A stretch of DNA of 64,000 nt from Belnapia mucosa. Lineage in GTDB: Bacteria; Pseudomonadota; Alphaproteobacteria; Acetobacterales; Acetobacteraceae. The notes under the pieces are model-generated. The model did not search any database. It was given only the letters and a program-made list of their open reading frames with translations, and was not told the origin of the DNA. The stretch covers positions 806,001 to 870,000 of the forward strand of contig NZ_JAEUXJ010000001.1 of NCBI RefSeq assembly GCF_016775475.1, given 5' to 3'. Below are positions 27,198-36,164 of the stretch, piece by piece. The position numbers and the translations under genes were made by a program. How positions within the stretch are numbered: the first letter of the stretch is position 1; the number at the start of each line of letters is the position of its first letter.

Positions 27198-27232
27198 ACG
27201 GGCGGCTGACGACTTGCCGGCACGCCCGGTGC

Positions 27233-27268
27233 ATGCATCCCCGCGTCCGATGGAGCGGGGATGCATGG
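27233..27268 (+). terminator. Strong 13-bp hairpin after the protease gene
   Basis: CATGCATCCCCGC (27233-27245) is perfectly repeated inverted at 27256-27268 around a 10-base loop. The flanks CGCCCG and CGGGCG extend the pairing with small bulges. It lies 35 bases past the protease stop. There is no T-run, so it may act as an mRNA-stabilising or Rho-assisted terminator hairpin. Confidence 0.45.
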
Positions 27269-27296
27269 CAGGCACGGGCGAGGCCGGACTGGACCG

Positions 27297-27500
27297 ATGA
27301 CGGCGGCGCGCGCTGGGCGGCTGCTGCTCGGGGCCATGGCGGGCGGGCTGGGGGGCGGGCTGTTGGCCGCCCTTCACCTGCCCTTGCCCTGGCTGATCGG
27401 CTCGCTGCTGGCGGTCGCCGGGCTGCGGCTGGCGGGCTTGCCAGCCGAGGCGGCACGGCCGGCGCGTATTCTCGGCTTCTCTTCTGCCTGCTGCATCGCC
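27297..27500 (+). pseudogene. Remnant of an AbrB-type membrane transporter gene
   Basis: From the ATG at 27297 the translation runs RLLLGAMAGGLGGGLLAALH, then LPLPWLIGSLLAVAGLRLAG. This is the first helix pair of AbrB/ammonia monooxygenase-type permeases, a family of about 350 residues. After residue 65 the sequence becomes non-membrane-like, and the frame closes inside the start of the amidase gene. Only the N-terminal fifth remains, so it appears truncated by a deletion. The end given here is approximate. Confidence 0.5.
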
Positions 27501-27586
27501 GCCGCCTGGCCGCCGCCCTTCGACCGCAGGGGATTGACCGTACCGGGCCCGGCAGGGCTTTTGGATTGTGCAGAGGAGTCGACCCC

Positions 27587-28873
27587 ATGGAACCCTGGCA
27601 GCTCACCGCGAGTGCCGCCTCCCTCCGACTGCGCGAGGGCAGCCTGACCGCCGAGGCGCTGACCCGGTCCTGCCTTGAGCGCATCGCCGAGCGCGAGCCG
27701 GTGGTGAAGGCCTGGAGCTTCCTCGACCCGCAGCTTGCCATCGCGAGCGCGCGGGAGGTGGACAAGGCCAGCGAGATGGGCGTGCTTCATGGCCTGCCGA
27801 TCGGCGTGAAGGACATGATCGACACCGCCGACATGCCGACCACCTACAATTCCCCGATCTATCAGGGCCTGCGGCAGGGGCGGGATGCCGCCTGCGTCGG
27901 CGTGGCGCGGGGCGAGGGGGCGGTCATCCTCGGCAAAACCGATACTGTGGAATTCGCCGCCGCCGGCCGCCGTGCCCTGACGCGCAACCCGCATGACCCG
28001 GCGCGGACGCCGGGCGGATCCTCCTCCGGCTCGGCCGCGGCCGTGGCCGATGGGATGGTGCCGCTGGCCTTCGGCACCCAGACCGGTGGCAGCACCATCC
28101 GCCCCGCTTCCTTCTGCGGCGTCTATGCGATGAAGCCGACGCATGGGGTGGTGAATAGCGAAGGCGCCAAGCGCTACGCCCATAGCCTCGACACCATCGG
28201 CTGGTATGGGCGGGAGCCGGCCGATCTGCGGCTGGTGGCGGAGGCCTTCCGCCTGTTCGATCTCGACCGGCCGCTGGGGAAAGGACTGCGCGAGCTGCGC
28301 ATCGGCCTCTGCGGCGGGCCCAATTGGCATCTGGCCTCGGCGGAGACCCGCCAGGCCTTGGACCTGGCCGGGCGGCGGCTGGAAGCGGCCGGGGCGATGG
28401 TGGAGGTGCTGGCGCTGCCCCAGCCCTTCGAGGGCATCACCGAGGCGCAGCGCGTGGTCCTGCTGGGCGAGGGGCGCGGCGCCTTCCTGCAGGAATATGT
28501 CGCCGCCCATGCCAAGCTGCATGCCGATTTCCGCGACCGCGTCGAGAATGCCGCCGATATCAGCGGGCCGCAGCTGGCCGGTGCCTATAACCTGGCGGCG
28601 GAGTGCCGGAAGCTGTTCGATGCGCTCTTCCCGCGCCTCGATGCGGTGCTGACGCCGGCGGCGGTGGGCGAGGCGCCGCTCGGCCGGCAGGATACCGGCA
28701 ACCCGGTCTTCAACAGCATGTGGACGCTGCTGCACGTGCCCTGCATCGGCATCCCCTGCATGCGGGGGCCGCATAACATGCCGGTCGGGGTGCAGATCGT
28801 CGGGCCGCGCTTCGGCGATGCGGCGCTGCTGGATGTGGCGGCCCTGGTGGCGCCGGTGATCGACGCGGGGTGA
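27587..28873 (+). CDS. Amidase (amidase signature family)
   Basis: The 428-residue protein has the Ser-cisSer-Lys triad of amidase signature enzymes: Lys in PIGVKDMIDTADMPT, the Ser-rich loop PGGSSSGSAAAVADG, and the nucleophile region GTQTGGSTIRPASFCG. Such enzymes hydrolyse amides, and some act on ureides. AGAGGAG lies about 10 bases before the ATG at 27587. It is convergent with the rut-type genes that follow, which leaves room for a link to pyrimidine breakdown, but substrate is not determinable from sequence. Confidence 0.9.
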   Translation: MEPWQLTASAASLRLREGSLTAEALTRSCLERIAEREPVVKAWSFLDPQLAIASAREVDKASEMGVLHGLPIGVKDMIDTADMPTTYNSPIYQGLRQGRDAACVGVARGEGAVILGKTDTVEFAAAGRRALTRNPHDPARTPGGSSSGSAAAVADGMVPLAFGTQTGGSTIRPASFCGVYAMKPTHGVVNSEGAKRYAHSLDTIGWYGREPADLRLVAEAFRLFDLDRPLGKGLRELRIGLCGGPNWHLASAETRQALDLAGRRLEAAGAMVEVLALPQPFEGITEAQRVVLLGEGRGAFLQEYVAAHAKLHADFRDRVENAADISGPQLAGAYNLAAECRKLFDALFPRLDAVLTPAAVGEAPLGRQDTGNPVFNSMWTLLHVPCIGIPCMRGPHNMPVGVQIVGPRFGDAALLDVAALVAPVIDAG

Positions 28874-28903
28874 CGAGGCCCCGCCAGGGGCCCCGTCTGC
28901 CGG

Positions 28904-29485
28904 TCAGGCGATGGTGCAGGCTTCCTCGAAGCTCAACCGCGGCAAGCGGTCGAAGACGCCGCTCGGGTCGCCATGGCCGATATTTACCAGGAAATTCGAC
29001 TTCACCTTGGTGCCGGCGAAGAAGACCTCATCGACCTTCGCCTTGTCGAAGCCGGACATGGCGCCGACATCGAGCCCGACCAGCTTCGCCGCCATCATCA
29101 GATAGGCGCCCTGCAGGGTCGCATTGCGGAAGGCCGTCTCCGCCGCCAGCTCGGGGCTGGAGGTGAACCAGGACCGCGCATCCGCATGCGGGAAGAGGTG
29201 CGGCAGCTTCTCGTAGAATTCCATGTCCTGCGCGACGATGGCGCAGACCGGTGCGCTCATGGTCTTGGCCAGGTTGCCGGAGGAGAGCGCCGGCGCCAGC
29301 CGCTCCTTCCCCGCCTGCGTCGTGACGAAGACGAAGCGCGCCGGGGAGGAATTGGCCGAGGTCGAGCCGAATTTCAGGATGTCGTAGATCTGGCGCAGCT
29401 GCGCCTCGGTGACCGGCTCCTCGGTCCACTTGTTCTGGGTCCGGGCGTTGAGGAACAGCGTGTCGATGGCGGCCTGGTCGGGCAT
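28904..29485 (-). CDS. rutE: Malonic semialdehyde reductase-type nitroreductase
   Basis: RutE reduces malonic semialdehyde to 3-hydroxypropionate in the Rut pyrimidine degradation pathway. The 193-residue sequence is a FMN-dependent nitroreductase: [15 protein letters not shown] at the N-terminus, [16 protein letters not shown], and [20 protein letters not shown]. Its neighbour upstream is a RutA homologue, which supports the assignment. Fellow pathway genes rutB, C, D, F and G are not nearby. Confidence 0.87.
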   Translation of the reverse strand: MPDQAAIDTLFLNARTQNKWTEEPVTEAQLRQIYDILKFGSTSANSSPARFVFVTTQAGKERLAPALSSGNLAKTMSAPVCAIVAQDMEFYEKLPHLFPHADARSWFTSSPELAAETAFRNATLQGAYLMMAAKLVGLDVGAMSGFDKAKVDEVFFAGTKVKSNFLVNIGHGDPSGVFDRLPRLSFEEACTIA

Positions 29486-29533
29486 CGGGGGGTCTCCTTC
29501 GTTGCCTTGTCTTAGCGTGGGTGGCGGGAGCCG

Positions 29534-30610
29534 TCACGCGGCCTGCGCAACGTGGCGGCGGCAGCGCATCAAGGGCTGGATGCGGGTGCCGAATTGCTCC
29601 ATGCCGATGAGGAAGTCGTCGAAGGTCAGCATCACGCCCTGCAGACCCGGTGTCTCCGCCAGTGCGTCGAGCTGCCGTGCCACCGTCTCATAGGAGCCGA
29701 TCAGGCGCAGCATATTGGTCGGCACCCGGTCGGAGCGGACCATGCGGCCGACCGTGCTATGCGCCTCGGCCTTCACATCGGCCGCCGCCTGGGCGTCGCG
29801 CCAGGCCAGAGCTTCCAGGTCGGTGCCGGCAACATAGTGGTGCCACTTCGCCATCGCGGCCTCATCCGTCTCATCGGCGATGACCATCATCAGCAGCATG
29901 GCGCCGCACCGGCGGCCGGCGGCGGCGTTGGCGGCCAGGAGCCTTTCGGTATGCGGCCGTACCTGGGAGACGTCGTTGATGCCGCCGGCGCTGATGAAAT
30001 TATAGTCCGCATGTTCGGCGGCGAATTGCATGCCGCGATTCGACTGGCCGGCCGAGATGATCCCGATGGGGCGGGTCGGCAACGGGCTGACCCGGCAATC
30101 CTCCATCCGGAAGAACTCGCTCTTGAAGTCGGAGCGGCCGGTCGCCCAGAGCTCCCGCATCACCGTCACATACTCCGAGCAGTATTCGTAACGCCGGGCG
30201 AAATGCGCCTCGCCGGGCCAGATTCCCATCTGCTCATACTCCGCCTTCTGCCAGCCTGAGACGATGTTCACCCCGAAGCGGCCATGGCTGATGCTGTCGA
30301 TCGTGACCGCCATGCGCGCCAGCACCGCGGGCGGGATGGTCAGCACCGCGACCGAGGCGAAGAGCCTGATCCGCGTCGTCACCGCCGCCAGCCCGGCCAT
30401 CAGGCTGAAGCTTTCGAGATTGTGGTCCCAATATTGGCTCGGCCCGCCAAAGCCGCGCAGCTTGATCATCGAGAGGGCAAAGTCGAAGCCGTAGCGCTCC
30501 GCCTTCTCCGTCACCTCCCGGTTCAGGTCGAAGCTCGGCATGTATTGCGGCGAGGTGCTGGAGATCAGCCAGCCATTATTGCCGATGGGAAGAAAGACGC
30601 CGACATCCAT
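29534..30610 (-). CDS. rutA: Pyrimidine oxygenase RutA (flavin-dependent luciferase-like)
   Basis: RutA cleaves uracil between N3 and C4 with O2 and FMNH2. The 358-residue protein is a bacterial-luciferase-like monooxygenase of the right length, starting MDVGVFLPIGNNGWLIS as RutA proteins do. Other conserved segments are FDFALSMIKLRGFGGPSQYW and FGVNIVSGWQKAEYEQMG. It is followed by rutE after 48 bases, so the two probably form an operon. The flavin reductase partner RutF is not in the window. Confidence 0.9.
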   Translation of the reverse strand: MDVGVFLPIGNNGWLISSTSPQYMPSFDLNREVTEKAERYGFDFALSMIKLRGFGGPSQYWDHNLESFSLMAGLAAVTTRIRLFASVAVLTIPPAVLARMAVTIDSISHGRFGVNIVSGWQKAEYEQMGIWPGEAHFARRYEYCSEYVTVMRELWATGRSDFKSEFFRMEDCRVSPLPTRPIGIISAGQSNRGMQFAAEHADYNFISAGGINDVSQVRPHTERLLAANAAAGRRCGAMLLMMVIADETDEAAMAKWHHYVAGTDLEALAWRDAQAAADVKAEAHSTVGRMVRSDRVPTNMLRLIGSYETVARQLDALAETPGLQGVMLTFDDFLIGMEQFGTRIQPLMRCRRHVAQAA

Positions 30611-30802
30611 GGGCCCGCTCCGGTTCCGCGAGCCGGCATCCTACCCACCGGGACAGGGGCGGGGAGGTGGGGCTTGGCGCGGAAAACGGCGCATCGGGGC
30701 GGGTTTGGCTGCAGCGGCAGGCAGACCGGGTGCGGGCGCCCAGAAATATGGCAGGCGGGCAGGGGCATGGTGCGGTGCAATATGGGGTGCTAACCCTGAA
30801 CC

Positions 30803-31969
30803 ATGCCGGGCCTTCCCTTCTACCTGCTCCCCGTCCTCGCCGCGATGTCGGCCTTCGGGCCGCTGGCGACGGATATGTATCTGCCGGCCTTTCCGGCCAT
30901 CGCCGCCGGGCTCGGCACCGATGCGGCCCGGGTGCAGGCGACGCTCGCCACCTTCTTCGCCGGCATGTCCCTGGCACAACTCGTCTTCGGGCCGCTGACC
31001 GACCGCTTTGGCCGCCGGCCGCCGCTGCTGGCCGGGCTTGCCATCTTCGTCCTCGGCTCGGTCGGTTGCGGCCTGACCGAGGAGATCGGCTGGCTGAGCC
31101 TCTGGCGCTTCGTACAGGGCCTCGGCGGCTGTGCCGGCATGGTGACGGCCCGCGCCATCGTCCGCGACGTCTCCGAAGGCACGGCGACGATCCGGTTGAT
31201 GTCGCGGCTGATGCTGGTGGTGACGCTGGCGCCGATCCTCGCGCCTTCGATCGGCGGGCTGCTGCTGGGTTGGGGTGGCTGGCGGGCGATCTTCTGGGCA
31301 CTGGTCATCTATGGCGCCGGGCTGGCCCTGGTGGTGGGGCTGGTCCTGCCCGAGACGCTGCCGCCCGAGCGGCGGCGGCGCGAGGGCTTGGCCGGCGTGC
31401 TCATGGTTTACGGACGGATGCTCGGGACGCGGCGCTTCATGGGGCTGGTGCTCTCGGGCGTGCTGCCGATGGCGGGGATGTTCGCCTATATCGCCGGTTC
31501 GCCCTTCGTCTTCATGGAGCTGCATGGCGTCGCGCCGGGCTGGTACGGATTGCTGTTCGGGGCGAATGCGGTCGGCATCATGGCCGTTTCGCAGTTGAAT
31601 GCGATGCTGTCGCAGCGGCATCCGCCGGAGCGGGTGCTGCTCTGGGGCCTGCTGTCGATGGCGACGGCGGGGGTGCTGCTGGCGCTGTTCTCGCGCAGCG
31701 ATCATGTCTGGCTGGTCGCGCTGCCGCTCTTCGTCTTCGTCGCCAGCATCGGGATGGTGATGCCGATCGCCGCGGCGCTGGCGATGTCCTCCCAGGGGCG
31801 GGCGGCGGGCAGCGCCTCGGCGCTGATCGGCACGCTGCAATTCGGTGGCGGGGCTATCAGCGGCGCGCTGGTCGGCGCTTTCTACGACGGCACGGCGCTG
31901 CCGATGGCGGCGGTCATTGCCGTCTCCGGCATCGCCGGCCTGGCCAGCCGGTTGCTGCTGGTGCGCTGA
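30803..31969 (+). CDS. Bcr/CflA-family drug or solute exporter (MFS)
   Basis: The 388-residue protein has 12 predicted helices. FGPLATDMYLPAFPAIAAGL near the N-terminus and FGPLTDRFGRRPPLLAG in the loop are typical of the Bcr/CflA subfamily of the DHA1 drug-proton antiporters. It is divergent from rutA with 192 bases between starts, so joint regulation with the rut genes is possible but not shown. Confidence 0.9.
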   Translation: MPGLPFYLLPVLAAMSAFGPLATDMYLPAFPAIAAGLGTDAARVQATLATFFAGMSLAQLVFGPLTDRFGRRPPLLAGLAIFVLGSVGCGLTEEIGWLSLWRFVQGLGGCAGMVTARAIVRDVSEGTATIRLMSRLMLVVTLAPILAPSIGGLLLGWGGWRAIFWALVIYGAGLALVVGLVLPETLPPERRRREGLAGVLMVYGRMLGTRRFMGLVLSGVLPMAGMFAYIAGSPFVFMELHGVAPGWYGLLFGANAVGIMAVSQLNAMLSQRHPPERVLLWGLLSMATAGVLLALFSRSDHVWLVALPLFVFVASIGMVMPIAAALAMSSQGRAAGSASALIGTLQFGGGAISGALVGAFYDGTALPMAAVIAVSGIAGLASRLLLVR

Positions 31970-31978
31970 CGGGGCGGT

Positions 31979-33613
31979 TCAGCCGCCTCGCGCCTGGCCG
32001 CGCAGGATATGCTTCTGGATCTTCCCGGTGCTGGTGCGCGGCAGCTCGGTGAAGATCACCTGCTTCGGCGCCTTGAAGCCAGCCATCCGCTCGCGGCAAT
32101 GGGCAATCAGCGCCGCCTCGGTCGCTTCGGCACCGGGCTTCAGCTCGACGAAGGCGCAGGGCACCTCGCCCCACTTGTCGTCGGGCTTTGCCACCACCGC
32201 CGCCAGCGCCACGGCCGGGTGCTTGTAGAGCGCATCCTCCACCTCGATCGAGGAGATGTTCTCCCCGCCCGAGATGATGATGTCCTTCGAGCGGTCGCGG
32301 AGCTGGATATACCCGTCCGGGTAGCGCACCGCGAGGTCGCCGGTATGGAACCAGCCGCCGGCGAAGGCCGCCTCGGTCGCGGCGCGGTCCTTAAAATAGC
32401 CCTTCATGACGACGTTGCCGCGCATCATCACCTCGCCCATGGTCGTGCCATCGGCTGGGACGGGCTGCATCGTCGCCGGGTCCATGACATCCAGCGCTTC
32501 CAGCGCCAGGTAGCGCACGCCCTGCCGCGCCATCAGCCGCGCCTGGTCGGGCGCCGGCAGCGCGTCCCAGGCGCGGTTCCACTCATTCACCACCGAGGGG
32601 CCGTAGCATTCGGTCAGGCCATAGACATGCAGAACGGCGAAGCCCGCCTCCCGCATGCGGCCGAGCACCGCTTCGGGCGGCGGCGCGCCGGCGGTGACGA
32701 ATTGCACCTGATGGGGCAGGGGCCGCGTCTCCGCCTCCGGCGTGTCGAGCAGCGTCGCCATGACGACCGGCGCGCCGCACATATGGGTCACGCCATGTTC
32801 GGCCATGAGCTGCCACATCGTCGGTCCGCGCACCGCGCGTAGGCAGACATGGGTGCCGGCGACGGCGCAGACCGTCCAGGGGAAGCACCAGCCATTGCAA
32901 TGGAACATCGGCAAGGTCCAGAGATAGACCGGATGCCGCGCCATGCTGGCCGAGAGCACATTGCCCGTCGCCAGCAGCTGTGCCCCGCGGTGATGATAAA
33001 CCACCCCCTTCGGCCGCCCCGTGGTGCCGGACGTGTAGTTGAGCGTGATCGCGTCCCACTCGTCGCCAGGCATTGCCCAGGCGAAGGCAGGATCGCCTTC
33101 CTCCAGCAGCGCCTCGTAGTCGAGGCCGCCCATGGTCTGGGCCCGCGCCGAGTCCGGCGCCTCCGGGTCATCCACCTCGACCACCAGCGGCGTGGCGCCG
33201 CTGATGGCGAGGGCGGCGCGCAGGACGGGGATGAATTCCCGGTCCACGATCACCGCCTTCGCCTCGCCATGGTTCAGGATATAGCCGATGGTATCGGCAT
33301 CCAGCCGGGTGTTGATGGTGTTCAGCACGGCGCCCGCCATCGGCACGCCGTAATGGCACTCCAGCATCGCCGGGATGTTCGGCAGCAGCGCCGCCACCGT
33401 ATCGCCCCGGCCGATCCCCCGCCGCGCCAGCGCCGAGGCGAGGCGCACGCAGCGGTCGCGCAGCGCGCGATAAGGCCGGCGCAGCGTGCCATGCACCACC
33501 GCAACATGGTCCGGGAAGACCGCCGCCGCGCGTTCGAGGAAGAGCAGCGGCGTGAGAGGCTGGTGGTTGGCGGCGTTCCGCTCCAGCCTCGCCTGGTAAT
33601 CCTGTGCGGCCAT
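31979..33613 (-). CDS. Acyl-CoA synthetase (AMP-forming)
   Basis: The 544-residue enzyme activates a carboxylic acid to its CoA ester. Adenylation motifs are LNYTSGTTGRPKGVVYHHRG (P-loop), YGLTECYGP, GWFHTGDLAV, IIISGGENISSIEVE, and the catalytic lysine in RTSTGKIQKHIL. The sequence resembles medium-chain, dimethylsulfoniopropionate or fatty-acid ligases of the YngI type. The start at 33613 is 10 bases after the enoyl-CoA hydratase stop. It belongs to the minus-strand acyl-CoA cluster. Confidence 0.92.
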   Translation of the reverse strand: MAAQDYQARLERNAANHQPLTPLLFLERAAAVFPDHVAVVHGTLRRPYRALRDRCVRLASALARRGIGRGDTVAALLPNIPAMLECHYGVPMAGAVLNTINTRLDADTIGYILNHGEAKAVIVDREFIPVLRAALAISGATPLVVEVDDPEAPDSARAQTMGGLDYEALLEEGDPAFAWAMPGDEWDAITLNYTSGTTGRPKGVVYHHRGAQLLATGNVLSASMARHPVYLWTLPMFHCNGWCFPWTVCAVAGTHVCLRAVRGPTMWQLMAEHGVTHMCGAPVVMATLLDTPEAETRPLPHQVQFVTAGAPPPEAVLGRMREAGFAVLHVYGLTECYGPSVVNEWNRAWDALPAPDQARLMARQGVRYLALEALDVMDPATMQPVPADGTTMGEVMMRGNVVMKGYFKDRAATEAAFAGGWFHTGDLAVRYPDGYIQLRDRSKDIIISGGENISSIEVEDALYKHPAVALAAVVAKPDDKWGEVPCAFVELKPGAEATEAALIAHCRERMAGFKAPKQVIFTELPRTSTGKIQKHILRGQARGG

Positions 33614-33623
33614 GGGTGCCTCC

Positions 33624-34427
33624 TCAGCGATGCCGCCATTCCGGCCGGCGCTTGGCGACGAAGGCGCCGATGCCCTCGGCCGCATCCTCGGCGAGCAGGT
33701 TCTCGACCATCACCCGGCCGGCGGCGTCATAGGCCTCGGCCAGCGGCAGCGCCGCCTGCCGGTTGAAGCCGCGCTTGCCCATCTGCACCGCGACCGCCGA
33801 CCGTGAGGCGATGCGCCCCGCCAGATCGAGCGCGGTCGGCAACACGGCGTCGGCCGGGACCACGCGGTTGACGAGGCCCATGCGCCGCGCCTCCTCGGCC
33901 GGGACCATCTCACCCAGCAGCAGCATCTCCATGGCGGATTTGCGCGGCACGGCGCGGGCCAGGGCGACGCCAGGCGTGGTGCAGAACAGGCCGATATCGA
34001 CGCCGGGGGTGCAGAATTTCGCGCTCTCGGCCGCCACCACCAGGTCGCAGCTGGCGGCGAGCTGGCAGCCGGCGGCGGTGGCGATGCCCTGGACGGCGGC
34101 GATGACGGGCTGGGGCAGGGCGACGACCGCCTGCATCACCGTGGAGCAGGCCGCCATGGTCTCGGTGAAGAAAGCCGCGCCGCCATCCAGATCGGCCCGG
34201 CGGGCGGTGATCTCCTTCAGGTCATGCCCGGCGCAGAAGGCGGGGCCCTCGGCGGCCAGGACCACGGCGCGAATGCCGGGATCGGCCGCCACCCCGTCCA
34301 GCGCCGCCTGCAGGGCGGCCAGCATGGCGCGGGAGAGGCTGTTGCGCGCGGCCGGCCGGTCCAGGGTGAGGACCGCGACCGCGCCCTCGTCCCGGCGCGT
34401 CACCGGGGGCGTATTCTCGCCTGTCAT
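33624..34427 (-). CDS. Enoyl-CoA hydratase/isomerase family protein
   Basis: The 267-residue crotonase-fold protein has LDRPAARNSLSRAMLAAL, the first oxyanion segment FCAGHDLKEI, and the second IATAAGCQLAASCDLVVAAESAKF. In place of both classical hydratase glutamates the residue pattern is mixed, so hydratase, isomerase or hydrolase activity cannot be separated. It lies between the OB-fold/thiolase-like pair and the acyl-CoA synthetase, which suggests beta-oxidation of an unknown acid. Confidence 0.88.
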   Translation of the reverse strand: MTGENTPPVTRRDEGAVAVLTLDRPAARNSLSRAMLAALQAALDGVAADPGIRAVVLAAEGPAFCAGHDLKEITARRADLDGGAAFFTETMAACSTVMQAVVALPQPVIAAVQGIATAAGCQLAASCDLVVAAESAKFCTPGVDIGLFCTTPGVALARAVPRKSAMEMLLLGEMVPAEEARRMGLVNRVVPADAVLPTALDLAGRIASRSAVAVQMGKRGFNRQAALPLAEAYDAAGRVMVENLLAEDAAEGIGAFVAKRRPEWRHR

Positions 34428-34503
34428 CGCCCTCTGCCTCCCTGGACAATACGCAACATATTGCCAGGGAAGGCCGGGCCGGCAAGCCCGGGCTAGATCT
34501 GGG

Positions 34504-34902
34504 TCAGACCGGGGTGAACATGGTCGCCGGCGGGCTGTCGCCCGTGGTCGGCTTGAAGACCACCTTCACCTTCTGGCCGATCTTCACCTGGTCCAGGTCG
34601 CAATCGACGATATTGGTGAAGACGCGGATGCCCTCATCCAGCTCGACATAGGCGACGCAGTACGGCTCCTTCGTCCGCATGACGGAGAAGGTGTAGACGG
34701 TGCCAGTGCCCTTGGCCTCCACCAGCTCGACATTGTTCGAGAGGGTGAAGGGCGAGCAGCCGCGCGGATACCAGAAATGCTTGCCGGTATCCTTGCACAG
34801 CCCGATCAACATGCGGCCCTCGCGGGCGGCGTCGAAATAGGGCTTGTTGGTCGGGTCCACCGCGATGGCGGGGAGGGCGCGGTTGGAAGCAGGCGTTGCC
34901 AT
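34504..34902 (-). CDS. DUF35 OB-fold protein partnered with thiolase
   Basis: The 132-residue product has the rubredoxin-like/OB-fold DUF35 organisation. The zinc ribbon (LCKDTGKHFWYPRGCSPF) keeps only two of the usual four cysteines. GTGTVYTFSVMRTKEPYCVAYVELDEG is the OB-fold. Such proteins form complexes with the thiolase-like subunit encoded right upstream, 5 bases away, and help in acyl-CoA channelling. The start at 34902 gives MATPASNRALP. Confidence 0.86.
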   Translation of the reverse strand: MATPASNRALPAIAVDPTNKPYFDAAREGRMLIGLCKDTGKHFWYPRGCSPFTLSNNVELVEAKGTGTVYTFSVMRTKEPYCVAYVELDEGIRVFTNIVDCDLDQVKIGQKVKVVFKPTTGDSPPATMFTPV

Positions 34903-34907
34903 CTTGA

Positions 34908-36080
34908 TTACTCCCGCTCGAGGATGACGGTGGCGCTGCCATGGCGGGTGCCGAGCAGGCCGCCCGTGCCATGCGCGAGCGCCAGGGTGCAGCCGGGGAC
35001 CTGGACTTTCGGATGCGCCTCGCCGCGGAGCTGGCGCACCGCCTCGATCACCTTGGTCATGCCGCCGCGATTGGCCGGGTGGTTGTTGCAGAGCCCGCCG
35101 CCATCGGTGTTGAAGGGCAGTTTGCCGACGCCGGAGATGAGGTTGCCATCGGCGACGAACTTCCCGCCCTGGCCCTTCTCGCAAAAGCCGAGGTCTTCCA
35201 GCTGCATCAGCACGGTGATGGTGAAGCTGTCATAGATCGAGGCGTATTGGATGTCCTTCGGCGTGACGCCCGCCTCCTCGAAGGCGCGCGGGCCGGACCA
35301 GCGGGCGCCGGAGAAGGTGACGTCGGTGTAGCCGGCATTCTGGTTCTTGGTCGCCTCGCCATGGCCCTTCACCTTGACCAGCGGCCGCTTGAGCGACCTG
35401 GCGATCTCCGGCTTGGCCAGGATCAGCGCGCCGCCGCCGTCGGAGATGACGCAGCAGTCGAGCCGGTGCAGCGGGTCGGCGACCATCGGGGAGTTGACGA
35501 CGTCCTCAACGGTGACGACCTTCCGCAGCATCGCATGCTCGTTCCACTGGGCATGGTGGCTGGCCGCCACCTTGATCCAGGCGAGCTGCTCCGAGGTCGT
35601 GCCGAACTCGTGCATGTGGCGCATGGCGCACATCGCGTAGACGTTGGCGACGGTGCGGCCATAGACCATCTCGAAGGGGTCGTCGGGCACATTGGCGCCC
35701 CAGGTGCGCGGCGCGGTGCCGGTCGCCATCGCCTCGGCACGCGGACGGCCAGCCAGGGTGACGAGCGCGATGTCACAGAGGCCCATGGAGATGGCCTCGG
35801 CCGCATGGCCGACATGCATGACATAGGAGCTGCCGCCGACATCCGTGCTGTCGAAGTGGCGCAGCTTGGTCAGGCCGAGATAGTCGGCCATGTTCAGCGG
35901 GCCGAGGCCGGGCGCGGCACCGGTGCAGAAGAAGCCGTCGATGTCGTCCTTGGTCAGGCCGGCATCCTGCAGGGCGCCATAGGCGACCTCGGCATGGAGC
36001 TGCGCGACGGACTGGTTGTCCGCCTTGCGGGTCGGGTGCTCGAAGGCCCCGACGATATAGGCCTTGCCGTTGATGCTCAT
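34908..36080 (-). CDS. Thiolase-like protein (acetyl-CoA acetyltransferase superfamily)
   Basis: The 390-residue protein has the thiolase fold of the sterol-carrier/nonspecific lipid-transfer branch: AYIVGAFEHPTRKADN, FDSTDVGGSSYVMHVGHAAEAISMG, FNTDGGGLCNNHPANRGG and LAHGTGGLLGTRHGSATVIL. The usual nucleophile Cys is replaced by Ser in VGGSSYV, as in DUF35-partnered thiolases, so it may not be an ordinary thiolase. The operon with DUF35, hydratase and synthetase suggests side-chain cleavage of an acyl-CoA. Confidence 0.9.
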   Translation of the reverse strand: MSINGKAYIVGAFEHPTRKADNQSVAQLHAEVAYGALQDAGLTKDDIDGFFCTGAAPGLGPLNMADYLGLTKLRHFDSTDVGGSSYVMHVGHAAEAISMGLCDIALVTLAGRPRAEAMATGTAPRTWGANVPDDPFEMVYGRTVANVYAMCAMRHMHEFGTTSEQLAWIKVAASHHAQWNEHAMLRKVVTVEDVVNSPMVADPLHRLDCCVISDGGGALILAKPEIARSLKRPLVKVKGHGEATKNQNAGYTDVTFSGARWSGPRAFEEAGVTPKDIQYASIYDSFTITVLMQLEDLGFCEKGQGGKFVADGNLISGVGKLPFNTDGGGLCNNHPANRGGMTKVIEAVRQLRGEAHPKVQVPGCTLALAHGTGGLLGTRHGSATVILERE

Positions 36081-36164
36081 GGGCGCGGCGCCCTCCCTGT
36101 GTCGATCGATAGCTGGCTTACCGTTCTCCGAAGCGGCCGCCGCGTCAAGCGGGGGCGGGCCCGG

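Noticed and set aside
24984..27377. Long N-terminal extension of the response regulator frame
   Set aside because: The extension covers the FAS1 and protease genes on the opposite strand; the receiver domain starts at the GTG at 24983.
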